Shown here one piece after another: positions 40,716 to 50,388 of a stretch of 64,000 nucleotides of DNA; within the stretch, counting starts at the first letter, position 1, and every line of letters begins with the position of its first letter. The DNA is from Pedobacter steynii (GTDB lineage Bacteria; Bacteroidota; Bacteroidia; Sphingobacteriales; Sphingobacteriaceae): assembly GCF_001721645.1 (NCBI RefSeq), contig NZ_CP017141.1, forward strand, positions 2,418,001 through 2,482,000, read 5' to 3'. The position numbers and the translations under genes were made by a program. The notes beneath the pieces were generated by a model that was given only the letters and a program-made list of their open reading frames with translations, made no database searches and was not told the origin of the DNA.

Positions 40716-41135
40716 TTAATCGAAAGTAATCTGTAGTGGCCCGGAGATTTTGTCAATGTGACAGGCACATTTGCCACCTTTTACTTTAATTGTAGCTGAT
40801 TTTGTCTGGTTGGTCTCTACAGATGTTCCGGTGATTTTTAAATCATCCCCTTCCTCTGACAGGCTTTTCGTATTTCCGTCATCTACGATTAAGTAGCTAC
40901 CTTTCGTAAGGTTCGTCGTCATACTGGAATTCGCGTATACTCTTTCTCCAGTCCTTTGATTAATTACACTGAGGTCTTTCACTTCAGTGCCGACTGCTTT
41001 GTTATTTAGGAATGTGATCACAAATGAACGAAATTCCTCAGTACATATCCTGTCTCCACATTCAGAATCTGTTGTCTTTTTTTTACAGGATAGCAATGCG
41101 CTCCCCATTAATAATATAAGTATCAGCTTTTTCAT
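40716..41135 (-). CDS. small predicted lipoprotein of unknown function
   Basis: This is a 139-residue lipoprotein with lipobox ALLSC (Cys17) and the following KKKTTDSEC. Several further cysteines (CGDRIC near 26-31 and CAC near 124) could form disulfides. The remainder looks beta-rich (VKDLSVINQRTGERVY). I do not recognise the family. It is convergent with the sigma/TPR pair. Confidence 0.75.
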   Translation of the reverse strand: MKKLILILLMGSALLSCKKKTTDSECGDRICTEEFRSFVITFLNNKAVGTEVKDLSVINQRTGERVYANSSMTTNLTKGSYLIVDDGNTKSLSEEGDDLKITGTSVETNQTKSATIKVKGGKCACHIDKISGPLQITFD

Positions 41136-41254
41136 AATTTATCGGTTTTAATGATAAACGCAACAATTCAAAAAAACGCTACAGCTGAAATTAGGTAACG
41201 GTATTAAATTGGTGTTAAATGAGTAATGTGTAAAAAAATGAAGCTGTACATAAT

Positions 41255-41297
41255 TGCAGTGCCCCCAAAAAATATCTAACTTTTTAGGGGCACTGCA
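41255..41297. terminator. long hairpin downstream of the TPR gene
   Basis: Eleven bases starting TGCAGTGCCCC pair with GGGGCACTGCA, and after one mismatch five A:T pairs extend the stem across a nine-base loop. That gives 16 of 17 pairs. It lies 23 bases after the stop of the - strand TPR gene, so it could end that transcript. There is no T run outside the stem, so it is not a textbook terminator. Confidence 0.55.
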
Positions 41298-41319
41298 GAT
41301 GCTTATTGGGGCCTCTTTT

Positions 41320-41838
41320 TTACTCGAAATCGTAAATGACGCGTTGTGTCAGCTGTTTTTTATCTCTCAATCGCTGGAGGTTATCATGTAAAGCACTCTT
41401 ATCTTCAATGCCGGTACTGCTTAAAAGCGCCTGCTTATAAAGTTCATTTGCCACTTCCCAACGCTTCTCCTGTTCTGCATAATTCCCCATTTGTTCGTAA
41501 ATGCAGCATTTACATACCCCTTTTATCAGGAGTGCCTGGCTAAAAACTTGTTCTGCTAATTTTGACATTTCCAAAGTGGTTAGCAATCGGAGGTAGGGTA
41601 GGTAAACATCAGGGAATTCTGGTTCCAGGCCGATACATTTTTTGTAGTAGTATCCCGCAGTCTGGTAGTTTTTGAATCTATCCTGATAAATATTCCCCAA
41701 ATGATAATATGCCCGGGCATATTCGGGATCAATCTGAATAATTTCATTCATGAGATGAAGTGCTTTCTGAGGCTCGCCGTGTTCGAGTTCGTCGATGGCT
41801 TCGAGGTATTTCTCTTCGGTAGTATATAAAATGTCCAT
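41320..41838 (-). CDS. TPR repeat protein of unknown function
   Basis: This 172-residue protein has no signal peptide. It contains TPR-like helix pairs, clearest at about 13-80 (PQKALHLMNEIIQIDPEYAR, AYYHLGNIYQDRF) and again at about 115-150. A KGVCKCC segment (about 106-112) holds three close cysteines. It is likely a cytoplasmic scaffold. It lies beyond the sigma/TPR locus on the opposite strand; a link is not shown. Confidence 0.72.
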   Translation of the reverse strand: MDILYTTEEKYLEAIDELEHGEPQKALHLMNEIIQIDPEYARAYYHLGNIYQDRFKNYQTAGYYYKKCIGLEPEFPDVYLPYLRLLTTLEMSKLAEQVFSQALLIKGVCKCCIYEQMGNYAEQEKRWEVANELYKQALLSSTGIEDKSALHDNLQRLRDKKQLTQRVIYDFE

Positions 41839-42374
41839 AAGGATACTTGTCTTTTTTTGTTCCCGGTAAGAAAATCTTCCGGAAGGGTGTTAAATCATTA
41901 ATTCGGGTAATCGTTGAATATCGGAGGGATGCGTTATATCCCGGATAGAATAGGAAGATACATGCCTATCCCTGGCAGGCATACCATTGGGCTGCTGCTG
42001 TTCATATGGATATGTTGGTATTTAAGCATGTTCTTGTTTTTTACAAATGTAAGTATATGTATCTAAATATCAAAACGTTTGGCTTTTTGTGCAAGATCTT
42101 GATTGAGAAGAGGAAGGGCTTTCTTCAGAAAGAATTCTTAGATCCTGAGCAGGTCCTACCAGAGCTTATTATTGGTGTATCAAAAATATTACTCAATAAT
42201 CCGCTATCTGCTCAATTCTAAAGGAAATATAGTGTCAGTATTGGAGAATCTATGTGAAGTCTGATAAAGTAGCTTCCCTTATCTTTAGTTTTTAATTAAA
42301 TAATATCAGATGGAAGTTTTTTGTAAAGAAAGAACTCCATAACTATTTGTAAATTACCTGAACTAACCAAATGT
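41839..42374. other. intergenic stretch with no convincing gene
   Basis: These 536 bases separate the TPR gene from the PSCyt1 operon. A 71-codon open frame at 42006-42221 (+) has no ribosome site, promoter or recognisable domain. Short inverted repeats (ATGCCT/AGGCAT near 41962) are weak. The promoter of the operon starting at 42375 should lie here, but I see no clean TTTG/TAnnTTTG pair. Confidence 0.4.
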
Positions 42375-45125
42375 ATGATTCCCGGTATGAAATTATTCCG
42401 TAGCAAAAAGTTGCTTGTGATCCTTATTATTTTAGGAGTCGTGGTATTGGGCTCTTTTCTGATGCCTTCCTCAGATAAAGTAGATTTCAATACGCAAATT
42501 AAACCCATCTTGAATAAGAAATGTATTTCCTGTCATGGTGGGGTGAAGAAACAAGGTGGTTTTAGTGTGTTGTTTCATGAAGAAGCACTTGCCGCAACTA
42601 AAAGCGGTAAGCCCGCTATTATCCCGGGAGATCCTGAAGGAAGTGAAATGATCAAAAGACTACTTAGTAAAGATCCGGAACTCAGAATGCCTTATCAGCA
42701 TGAAGCTTTGAATGAGGAAGAAATTGACCTTTTTAAACGTTGGATCAAACAAGGAGCAAAGTGGGGAGACCATTGGGCTTATCTTCCTGTCAAAGAAGTA
42801 GAAGTCCCTGATGTATCAGAAGACTGGGTAAGGAATGACATCGATAAATTCATTTATGCAAAGCTGGAAGAAAAGAAAATGAAACCTTCCACAGAAGCAG
42901 ATAAAGCAACCTTATTAAGGAGGGTAAGTCTTGACCTGATTGGCCTGGCGCCTTCATATCAGGTGATGCGTCAATACCTCAATAGTAAAGACAGCGATAA
43001 AGCCTATGAAACGCTTGTCGATTCTTTGATGAATTCTCCTCGTTTTGGCGAAAAATGGGCTTCCATGTGGTTAGATGTTGCCAGGTACGCAGATACCAAA
43101 GGTTATGAATCTGATGGCGGCAGAGAAGTTTGGAAATACCGGGATTGGGTAATTAAAGCCTTCAATCAGGATAAACCCTATAATCAGTTTATTACCGAAC
43201 AAATTGCCGGAGATTTTTTGATCAATCCCACAGATGAACAATACATCGCCACCGCTTTCCACAGAAATACCATGACCAATGATGAAGGAGGAACAAACAA
43301 TGAAGAGTTCCGGGTTTCTGCTGTCCTGGACCGGGTGAATACGACCTGGGAAGGTTTATTGAGTACCACATTTGCCTGTGTACAATGTCATAGCCATCCA
43401 TATGACCCTTTTAAACATGATGAGTTTTATAAGTTTATGGCTTATTTTAACAATACCAGAGATGAAGACCTGGCGTCTGAATATCCTTTACTGAGACAAT
43501 ACGATGATTCTTTGCAAAGAAAGCTTACTGGCTTGACTTCCTGGATAACACAAAATGCAGGAAAGGAAAAAGCAGCGGAAGTATACAAGTTCCTTAAAAC
43601 CGGACAACCCAGTATTAATTCTACAACTACAGACAGTCTGAAGAATGCGGTAATTGGAAACAATAATATTGCCTTATTTTTCAAGAATAATGCGGTGGCG
43701 CGTATCCCGCAGGTAGACTTAAAAGGGGTAAGGCAAATGATTTATCGCTATTCTTCCAATTTGCCAGGTGGAAATATGAAATTGCGTTTAGCCCATCCCA
43801 ATGGGCCGGTGATTGCTTCCTGGAAGGTTCCTTCAGGGGATCAATATCAGAACTTACAGGTCGAGATCAAACCTCAAAATGGGGTTCATGATATATACCT
43901 CAGTTATCAGAATCCGACAATTAAAAATAAAGATCAGTTCGCAGTATATTTTGACTGGTTTTATTTCTCGGATTCCTTTCCTGGTAAGACTAAACCTGGG
44001 TATGAGGAAAATAAAAAACTGTTTTGGACCTTGCTGAACTCAAACCCATCTTCAATTCCGGTGATGGTAGAAAATCCAGCCAACAGACAACGGAAAAGCT
44101 TTGTCTTTGAAAGAGGAGCATGGACCTCCAGAGGGAAAGAAGTGCAGGCGGGAGTGCCAAAAACGCTGGCTTATGCCATGCCTAAAAACGCACCTCAGAA
44201 TAGAATGGGATTGGCTATGTGGTTAACTGATCCAAGAAATCCATTGCTCTCCCGTACCATGGTAAACCGGCTTTGGGAACAATTGTTCGGAACCGGAATT
44301 GTAGAAACACTGGAGGATATGGGAACCCAGGGAATGACGCCCACACATAAAGAAATGCTGGATCATTTGTCGTGGGAGTTCATGCACAAACATAAATGGA
44401 GTGTAAAGTCGATGCTGAAGGAAATGGTGATGAGCGCGACGTACAGACAGGATTCCAAACTTTCAGAAGAGGTTAAGGAAAAAGATTTATTCAATCATTA
44501 CTATGCCAGAGGACCACGAACCCGTTTGAGTGCGGAACAGCTAAGGGATCAGCACTTAATGGCAAGTGGGGTCCTGAGTACCAAAATGTATGGACATGGT
44601 GTAATGCCATGGCAACCCGAAGGAATCTGGAATTCACCTTATAATGGTGCAAAATGGGAGAACTCAAAAGGGGAAGATCAATATAGAAGGGCAATTTATA
44701 CTTATTGGAAAAGATCTGCACCATATCCTTCTATGATTGCATTTGATGGGGCGCAAAGAGTCGTTTGCAGTCCAAGACGAATTCGTACCAATACTCCCTT
44801 ACAGGCATTGGTTACCCTGAATGATGAGGCTTACATAGAAATGGCACGTCACCTTGCAAATAGAATGGAACAGAAAGGTGGCAAAGATATCGGACAGCGG
44901 ATCAGCAATGGGTATCAATGGATTATGTACAGACCTATTGCTACAGCTAAGCTCCAAATCCTGGATAAACTGTATATGCAAGCCTTTAATGACTATAAAC
45001 ATAATCCTGCGAAGATGGAAGAGATCCTTGGAACAGGAAATAAAGATAAAAAGCCGGAAAAAGCAGCTTTGGTAATTGTAGCGAATGCCATGTTGAATCT
45101 GGATGAGGTAGTGACCAAAAATTAA
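42375..45125 (+). CDS. PSCyt1-DUF1549-CBM6-like-DUF1553 membrane-anchored protein
   Basis: This is a 916-residue protein. An N-terminal membrane anchor (about 12-30) precedes a planctomycete-type cytochrome c domain with haem motif CISCH (Cys50, Cys53, His54). DUF1549 follows (about 140-345), with a second CXXCH at 335-339 (CVQCH). The stretch at about 450-532 reads like a CBM6-type carbohydrate-binding module (GVHDIYLSYQN, YFDWFYFSD). DUF1553 fills the C-terminal third (NPLLSRTMVNRLWEQLFGTG; FDGAQRVVC). The pieces suggest a periplasmic redox protein that binds a carbohydrate. It heads a run with DUF1501, TIM-barrel, cytochrome/LRR and MFS genes; the next start is nine bases on. Confidence 0.88.
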   Translation: MIPGMKLFRSKKLLVILIILGVVVLGSFLMPSSDKVDFNTQIKPILNKKCISCHGGVKKQGGFSVLFHEEALAATKSGKPAIIPGDPEGSEMIKRLLSKDPELRMPYQHEALNEEEIDLFKRWIKQGAKWGDHWAYLPVKEVEVPDVSEDWVRNDIDKFIYAKLEEKKMKPSTEADKATLLRRVSLDLIGLAPSYQVMRQYLNSKDSDKAYETLVDSLMNSPRFGEKWASMWLDVARYADTKGYESDGGREVWKYRDWVIKAFNQDKPYNQFITEQIAGDFLINPTDEQYIATAFHRNTMTNDEGGTNNEEFRVSAVLDRVNTTWEGLLSTTFACVQCHSHPYDPFKHDEFYKFMAYFNNTRDEDLASEYPLLRQYDDSLQRKLTGLTSWITQNAGKEKAAEVYKFLKTGQPSINSTTTDSLKNAVIGNNNIALFFKNNAVARIPQVDLKGVRQMIYRYSSNLPGGNMKLRLAHPNGPVIASWKVPSGDQYQNLQVEIKPQNGVHDIYLSYQNPTIKNKDQFAVYFDWFYFSDSFPGKTKPGYEENKKLFWTLLNSNPSSIPVMVENPANRQRKSFVFERGAWTSRGKEVQAGVPKTLAYAMPKNAPQNRMGLAMWLTDPRNPLLSRTMVNRLWEQLFGTGIVETLEDMGTQGMTPTHKEMLDHLSWEFMHKHKWSVKSMLKEMVMSATYRQDSKLSEEVKEKDLFNHYYARGPRTRLSAEQLRDQHLMASGVLSTKMYGHGVMPWQPEGIWNSPYNGAKWENSKGEDQYRRAIYTYWKRSAPYPSMIAFDGAQRVVCSPRRIRTNTPLQALVTLNDEAYIEMARHLANRMEQKGGKDIGQRISNGYQWIMYRPIATAKLQILDKLYMQAFNDYKHNPAKMEEILGTGNKDKKPEKAALVIVANAMLNLDEVVTKN

Positions 45126-45133
45126 ATAACGTC

Positions 45134-46642
45134 ATGACAAGAGATGAATTAAATGCACATCGCCTGGTAAAAGAGGCTAAGGAAACAGAGTTGAGGTCTT
45201 TTACCCGCCGACATTTTTTAAAAGAAAGCGCAATGGGTCTGGGTGCTATTGCAATGGGTTCCTTATTGGGAGGTTGTAACTTTGGAGCTAAGACCAATAA
45301 CCCGGTTTTATACGATCCAGCACATCCTTTATTGCCTAAGTCGCCGCCGTATTTTGGAAAGGCTAAAAGTGTCATCTATCTGCATATGGCCGGAGCACCT
45401 TCTCAACTGGAGCTTTTTGACTATAAACCGGAACTGGTGAAAATGGACGGTCAGGACTGCCCGCCTTCTCTTCTTGCAGGGAAAAAGTTTGCCTTTATTA
45501 CCGGTGTTCCTAAAATGCTGGGCCCACAGGCTCAATTTGCTCAACATGGACAGAGCCGTGCCTGGATTAGTGATAATATGCCTCATTTTTCTACTATGGC
45601 AGATGAGGTGAGTTTCCTGAAAGCAGTGAGTACTGATCAGTTTAATCATGCTCCGGCGCAACTGCTGATTCATACCGGAAGTGCTCGTCTGGGCAGACCA
45701 AGTATTGGTAGCTGGGCCACCTACGGACTTGGAACGGAGAACCAGAACTTGCCGGGATACGTAGTGCTCACTAGTGGAGGAAGCTTCCCCGATGCAGGAA
45801 AGAGTATCTGGGGGAGCGGTTTTTTACCCTCAGTTTATCAGGGAGTACAATGCAGAAGTGAGGGGGATCCTGTTTTATTTATTAAAGATCCGCACGGTAT
45901 GAGCCGTGATTTACGCAAAGCCTCAATTGATGCCATCAATGCTTCAAATGAGCTGGAATATGCAAACTATAATGATCCGGAGATTCTTTCCAGGATCTCT
46001 CAATATGAAATGGCTTACCGGATGCAGATTTCGGCTCCTGAAGTGATGAACATCAATGATGAACCGCAATATATTCATGAGATGTACGGCACTGAGCCAG
46101 GGAAATCTTCATTTGCGAATAATGTACTGCTGGCCCGCAAGCTGGTGGAAAAAGGAGTGAGGTATGTTCAGCTCTTTGACTGGGGATGGGATGCTCATGG
46201 TGACGGGCCCAATAACTCACTTAATATTGGTTTGAAAAATAAATGCAGGAGTACAGATAAACCGATTACAGCTTTATTACTGGATTTGAAACAAAGAGGA
46301 TTACTGGACGAAACCCTGGTGGTTTGGGGCGGTGAGTTTGGTCGTACGCCAATGATGGAGAATAGAAACGGAATTCAAAATCCATATAACGGAAGAGATC
46401 ACCATACTGAAGCATTCACAATGTGGATGGCTGGTGGTGGAATCAAAAAAGGCTTTACACATGGCGAGACCGACGAAATTGGCTATAGTGCGGTGAGTGG
46501 AAAAGTAGATCCTTTTGATATTCAGGCTACCATACTTAACCAGCTTGGGTTTAATCATGAACAGTTTACCTATCCTTTTCAGGGTAGACCATTCCGTTTA
46601 ACCGATGTTGCGGGAAAGGTAATTCAGGACATCGTTGCCTAA
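45134..46642 (+). CDS. DUF1501 family Tat-exported lipoprotein
   Basis: This 502-residue protein belongs to the DUF1501 family (sulfatase/phosphatase-like fold) that almost always travels with DUF1549/DUF1553 proteins. A twin-arginine motif (RRHFLK, Arg25-Arg26) and a lipobox (LLGGC, Cys48) indicate Tat export and lipid anchoring. HMAGAPSQLELFDYKP near the start and GEFGRTPMMENRNG toward the end are typical. The enzymatic role is unknown. It begins nine bases after the PSCyt1 gene. Confidence 0.9.
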   Translation: MTRDELNAHRLVKEAKETELRSFTRRHFLKESAMGLGAIAMGSLLGGCNFGAKTNNPVLYDPAHPLLPKSPPYFGKAKSVIYLHMAGAPSQLELFDYKPELVKMDGQDCPPSLLAGKKFAFITGVPKMLGPQAQFAQHGQSRAWISDNMPHFSTMADEVSFLKAVSTDQFNHAPAQLLIHTGSARLGRPSIGSWATYGLGTENQNLPGYVVLTSGGSFPDAGKSIWGSGFLPSVYQGVQCRSEGDPVLFIKDPHGMSRDLRKASIDAINASNELEYANYNDPEILSRISQYEMAYRMQISAPEVMNINDEPQYIHEMYGTEPGKSSFANNVLLARKLVEKGVRYVQLFDWGWDAHGDGPNNSLNIGLKNKCRSTDKPITALLLDLKQRGLLDETLVVWGGEFGRTPMMENRNGIQNPYNGRDHHTEAFTMWMAGGGIKKGFTHGETDEIGYSAVSGKVDPFDIQATILNQLGFNHEQFTYPFQGRPFRLTDVAGKVIQDIVA

Positions 46643-46673
46643 TCTAAAATTAACCAAACAACCACAGAAATCA

Positions 46674-47606
46674 ATGCACCAAAACCGAAGGAATTTTATT
46701 AAAACTACTGCCACCGCTACTGCTGCGGGAATATTTAGCCCGCTTACGGAGCTGATTGCGAAGAATACTATTGATGTTAAAGCTGCTATAGGTTATGAAT
46801 TGCTGTTTATGGCTACCGACTGGGGCTTCAGCGGTAGTACTGACGACTTCTGCCGGGAGGCAAAAAAGGAGGGGTACGAAGGAGTTGAGGTATGGTGGCC
46901 TGCGGACAATACTGCCGCACAGCAATTGTTATATGATGCTTTAAAAAAGCATCAGCTACAGGTCGGTTTTCTTTGCGGCGCTGGTCAGCCTAAAGCAAAA
47001 CCTCACCTGGAAACGTTTATGAAAAACCTGGATGCTGCATTAAACAGTACCCAAAAGCCTGTTTATATCAACTGTCATTCGGGAAAGGATTATTTCAGTT
47101 ACGACGAAAATAAAGCGATTATTGACTATACTACTAAGAAATCCAAAGAAAGTGGGATTCCCGTTTATCATGAGACCCATCGTGGACGTATGTTATATTC
47201 AGCACCTGTAGCACGTCAGTTTATAGAGAAGAATCCGGAGCTACGTCTCACCCTGGACATTTCACATTGGTGCAACGTGCATGAAAGTTTATTGGCAGAC
47301 CAACAGGAAACGATTGATCTGGCATTGGAAAGAGTCTCTCATATTCATTCCAGAATTGGACATCCTCAGGGACCACAGGTAAATGATCCAAGAGCCCCGG
47401 AATGGGAAAATGCACTCCAGGCACATCTGGCATGGTGGGATAAGGTAATTGCCCGTAAAAAGAGAAACGGAGAGAGGATGACGATTCTGACCGAATTTGG
47501 TCCGGCAGATTATATGCCAACGCTCCCGTTTACGCGTCAGCCAGTCGCCGATCAATGGGGGATAAATGTGTATATGATGAATCTATTGCGTAAACGTTAT
47601 CAATAA
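46674..47606 (+). CDS. Tat-exported sugar phosphate isomerase/epimerase-like TIM barrel
   Basis: This is a 310-residue AP-endonuclease-2-type TIM barrel. The ATG at 46674 starts a Tat signal (NRRNFIKTTATATAAGIFSP). An in-frame TTG at 46635 lies inside the DUF1501 gene and is rejected. Metal-site type residues occur in VYHETHRGRM, LTLDISHWCNVHESLL, RVSHIHSRIG and TILTEFG. Members of this fold isomerise or epimerise sugars and inositols; export to the periplasm suggests an unphosphorylated sugar substrate. Confidence 0.85.
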   Translation: MHQNRRNFIKTTATATAAGIFSPLTELIAKNTIDVKAAIGYELLFMATDWGFSGSTDDFCREAKKEGYEGVEVWWPADNTAAQQLLYDALKKHQLQVGFLCGAGQPKAKPHLETFMKNLDAALNSTQKPVYINCHSGKDYFSYDENKAIIDYTTKKSKESGIPVYHETHRGRMLYSAPVARQFIEKNPELRLTLDISHWCNVHESLLADQQETIDLALERVSHIHSRIGHPQGPQVNDPRAPEWENALQAHLAWWDKVIARKKRNGERMTILTEFGPADYMPTLPFTRQPVADQWGINVYMMNLLRKRYQ

Positions 47607-47618
47607 CTTGAGGCCATA

Positions 47619-49019
47619 ATGATGCTTTTATCTATATCAGACCTTATCGGGAGACTTCATCCCATATTGGTACACCTTCCAATAGGAATTTTATTAATGG
47701 GCTGTTTGTTTCAACTGCTCAGCAGATACCCTAAATTCTCGGGAATAAAAACCGCAATTCCTTTGATTTACCTTTTTGGTTTTTTTGGAGCGGTATTTTC
47801 TTGTGTGAGTGGTTATCTTTTATCTCAGAGCGGAGATTATGATGGTGGTCTTGTAGGGATTCACCAATGGCTGGGGATCGGTACAGCACTCTTTTCTCTG
47901 TTTTCATATTTCATGGTTCAAAAAGCTATTCGGGAAGTTATCTTAAATATAGCGGCTGTAGGATTATTGTTACTGATTACGGTGACAGGACATTATGGGG
48001 GCTCTTTGACTCATGGTTCTGATTATCTGACAGTAGCATTGGCAGATAGCCCGGCAAAAGGAGGGGCCGCAATCCCTCCGGTAGCAAACGTACAACAGGC
48101 GATGGTCTATACACATATGGTTCAGCCCTTGCTGAAAAACCGGTGCTACAGTTGCCATGGCAGTGAAAAACAAAAGGGAAAGCTTCGGTTGGATAACCGT
48201 GAATTTATGCTGAAAGGTGGAGAAGAGGGAAAGGCACTGGTCCCTGGAAGTGCGGAAGAAAGCGCGCTGATCAAAAGGCTGCTGTTACCGATCAGTAATG
48301 AAGACCACATGCCGCCAAAAGAAAAGCCGCAGCTTTCGGCTCAGGAGCTGGCTCTATTGGAATGGTGGATCAAAGAGGGCGCAGATATTAATAAAAAAGT
48401 ACAGGACCTGAAACAAAATGAAAAGATTAAGCCTGTATTGCTGAGTTTTCAGACAGGAGCGAAGAAAGAAGCGGTAAAGATTTTGGAAATTCCCGAAAAA
48501 GAAGTGGGCAAAGCCGATACTAAAGTGATTGCAAATCTGAAAGCTGCTGGAGTGGTGGTGATTCCGGTAACAAACAATAGTAATTATCTATCGGTCAGTT
48601 TTGTAACAGCCAAACCATCTGCCGATTTATTAGTGCTGCTGAAATCTTTAAGTGCACAACTGATCTGGTTAAATCTGGCCAATACGAATCTGGATGATAA
48701 AGGAATGGAGGTAATCGCAGGATTAAAAAACCTGGTCAGGATTAATTTGACCCAAACACGGATTACCGACAAAGGATTGTCTCTGTTGAAAGCAATAAAT
48801 ACCTTGCAATATCTAAACCTGACAGGCACGAAAATAACGACAAAAGGATTGATTGCTTTGAAAGGTTTAAAGGAGCTTCGGCAAGTTTATTTATACCAAT
48901 CTTCAGTAAATAAGATGGAGGAACAGGAACTGAAGAAAAGTTTTCCAAAAACTGTTCTTGACTTTGGAGGGTATCAGGTACCTACACTGGCCAAAGACAC
49001 GACAGAAGTAAAACCATAA
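47619..49019 (+). CDS. DUF2231 membrane domain fused to PSCyt1 cytochrome and leucine-rich repeats
   Basis: This 466-residue protein has three parts. Residues 1-140 hold four membrane helices of the DUF2231 type (LHPILVHLPIGILLMG). A planctomycete-type cytochrome c domain follows with CYSCH (Cys176, Cys179, His180) and DHMPPKEKPQLS. Residues about 345-440 hold leucine-rich repeats (LIWLNLANTNLDDKGMEVIA). DUF2231 may hold haem b, so this could pass electrons between the quinone pool and the PSCyt1 protein encoded by the first gene. That role is inference. Confidence 0.86.
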   Translation: MMLLSISDLIGRLHPILVHLPIGILLMGCLFQLLSRYPKFSGIKTAIPLIYLFGFFGAVFSCVSGYLLSQSGDYDGGLVGIHQWLGIGTALFSLFSYFMVQKAIREVILNIAAVGLLLLITVTGHYGGSLTHGSDYLTVALADSPAKGGAAIPPVANVQQAMVYTHMVQPLLKNRCYSCHGSEKQKGKLRLDNREFMLKGGEEGKALVPGSAEESALIKRLLLPISNEDHMPPKEKPQLSAQELALLEWWIKEGADINKKVQDLKQNEKIKPVLLSFQTGAKKEAVKILEIPEKEVGKADTKVIANLKAAGVVVIPVTNNSNYLSVSFVTAKPSADLLVLLKSLSAQLIWLNLANTNLDDKGMEVIAGLKNLVRINLTQTRITDKGLSLLKAINTLQYLNLTGTKITTKGLIALKGLKELRQVYLYQSSVNKMEEQELKKSFPKTVLDFGGYQVPTLAKDTTEVKP

Positions 49020-49099
49020 AAATATCGGTTGTTAGCATCATATAAGAATGGAATCACTATTTTAGAAATAGAATTCATCTGCTAAACCTAGTTTTATTA

Positions 49100-50341
49100 A
49101 TGACCACCTTAACCAAAGAAAAAAGTGCACTGACATATTTGCTGAGTGCACCTGTGATTGTAGCTTCCCTGGGCTATTTTGTCGACATTTATGATCTCCT
49201 TTTGTTTGGAATTGTACGAATCCCCAGCTTAACAGAGTTAGGTCTTGACGAAGCTGCACGTTCCATAGAAGGAGCAAGTATCCTCAATTGGCAAATGACT
49301 GGCTTGCTGCTAGGAGGCGTGTTATGGGGTGTATTAGGTGATAAAAAAGGGCGGCTTTCTGTACTTTTTGGTTCGATCATTACTTACTCCATCGCAAATT
49401 TTGCCTGCGGTTTTGTACATGACGTTTTTATTTATAAGGTTTTACGTTTTATTGCAGGCATTGGCCTGGCTGGGGAGTTGGGGGCCGGAATTACCTTGGT
49501 TTCCGAGAGCTTGCCAAAGCGTTTACGGGCATTAGGTACTTCATTGGTTGCGGGAGTTGGGGTGCTCGGCGCAGTGGTCGGCTACTTTACAGTGGAGTTG
49601 TTTAGCTGGAGAAATGCTTATTTCATCGGTGGGGGCATGGGAATCCTCTTGTTGTTCTTAAGGATCGGTGTGTTTGAATCCGGAATGTTCCATGCGATGA
49701 AGGCAAAAGAACAGCTGAGTAAGGGGAATTTCTTTTCTTTTTTTACCAGGAAGAGCCGGTTGATCCTATACCTGAAATGCATTGGCGTTGGACTTCCCAC
49801 CTGGTTTGTAATTGGAATTCTAGCCACATTTAGCAATGAAATTGGAAAAGCATTACACATCTCTGAAGTGATTAAACCCGGTCTGGCGGTAATGTGGTGT
49901 TATGTTGGTCTGGCAGCAGGAGACCTGGTGAGTGGCTTATTGAGTTATTGGCTGGAATCACGGCGTAAGGCAGTCGCTTTACTGATGTTATTTGCAGCTA
50001 TTGGAACACTGATCTTTTTATATGCCGGAATTAGAACCTCTACAGGGTTATATCTCATGTGTCTCTGGACCGGCTTCGGAATCGGATATTGGGCCATGTT
50101 TGTCACCATTGGAGCAGAGCAGTTCGGTACGAATGTACGTGCAACAGCAGCGACTACCATTCCAAATATGGTAAGGGGCACTGTGGTCTTAATGACTACA
50201 CTTTACACCTTTTTAAAACCACAGGTGCTGGAACTTTATGCGGCAGGCATCGTTGGCCTCATCTGTTTTGGAATTGGCTTTTATTGCATTAAAACAATTC
50301 CTGAAACACACCATAAAGACCTGGATTTTGTGGAAGATTGA
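49100..50341 (+). CDS. MFS transporter, sugar/metabolite type
   Basis: This 413-residue protein has about 12 membrane helices. The MFS signature between helices 2 and 3 is GDKKGRLS, and RFIAGIGLAGELGAG marks helix 4-5. It resembles the sugar porter/metabolite:proton symporter branch. It lies 80 bases after the DUF2231 gene on the same strand, so it probably serves the same pathway by importing the oxidised or isomerised product. Confidence 0.85.
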   Translation: MTTLTKEKSALTYLLSAPVIVASLGYFVDIYDLLLFGIVRIPSLTELGLDEAARSIEGASILNWQMTGLLLGGVLWGVLGDKKGRLSVLFGSIITYSIANFACGFVHDVFIYKVLRFIAGIGLAGELGAGITLVSESLPKRLRALGTSLVAGVGVLGAVVGYFTVELFSWRNAYFIGGGMGILLLFLRIGVFESGMFHAMKAKEQLSKGNFFSFFTRKSRLILYLKCIGVGLPTWFVIGILATFSNEIGKALHISEVIKPGLAVMWCYVGLAAGDLVSGLLSYWLESRRKAVALLMLFAAIGTLIFLYAGIRTSTGLYLMCLWTGFGIGYWAMFVTIGAEQFGTNVRATAATTIPNMVRGTVVLMTTLYTFLKPQVLELYAAGIVGLICFGIGFYCIKTIPETHHKDLDFVED

Positions 50342-50388
50342 TCTATTAACTATTTGATTTTATGAAATAAATGCTTGCTTTTCAGCCA

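Noticed and set aside
42006..42221. 71-codon + strand ORF in the gap before the PSCyt1 operon
   Set aside because: No ribosome site, promoter or domain; kept only as a note in the gap entry.
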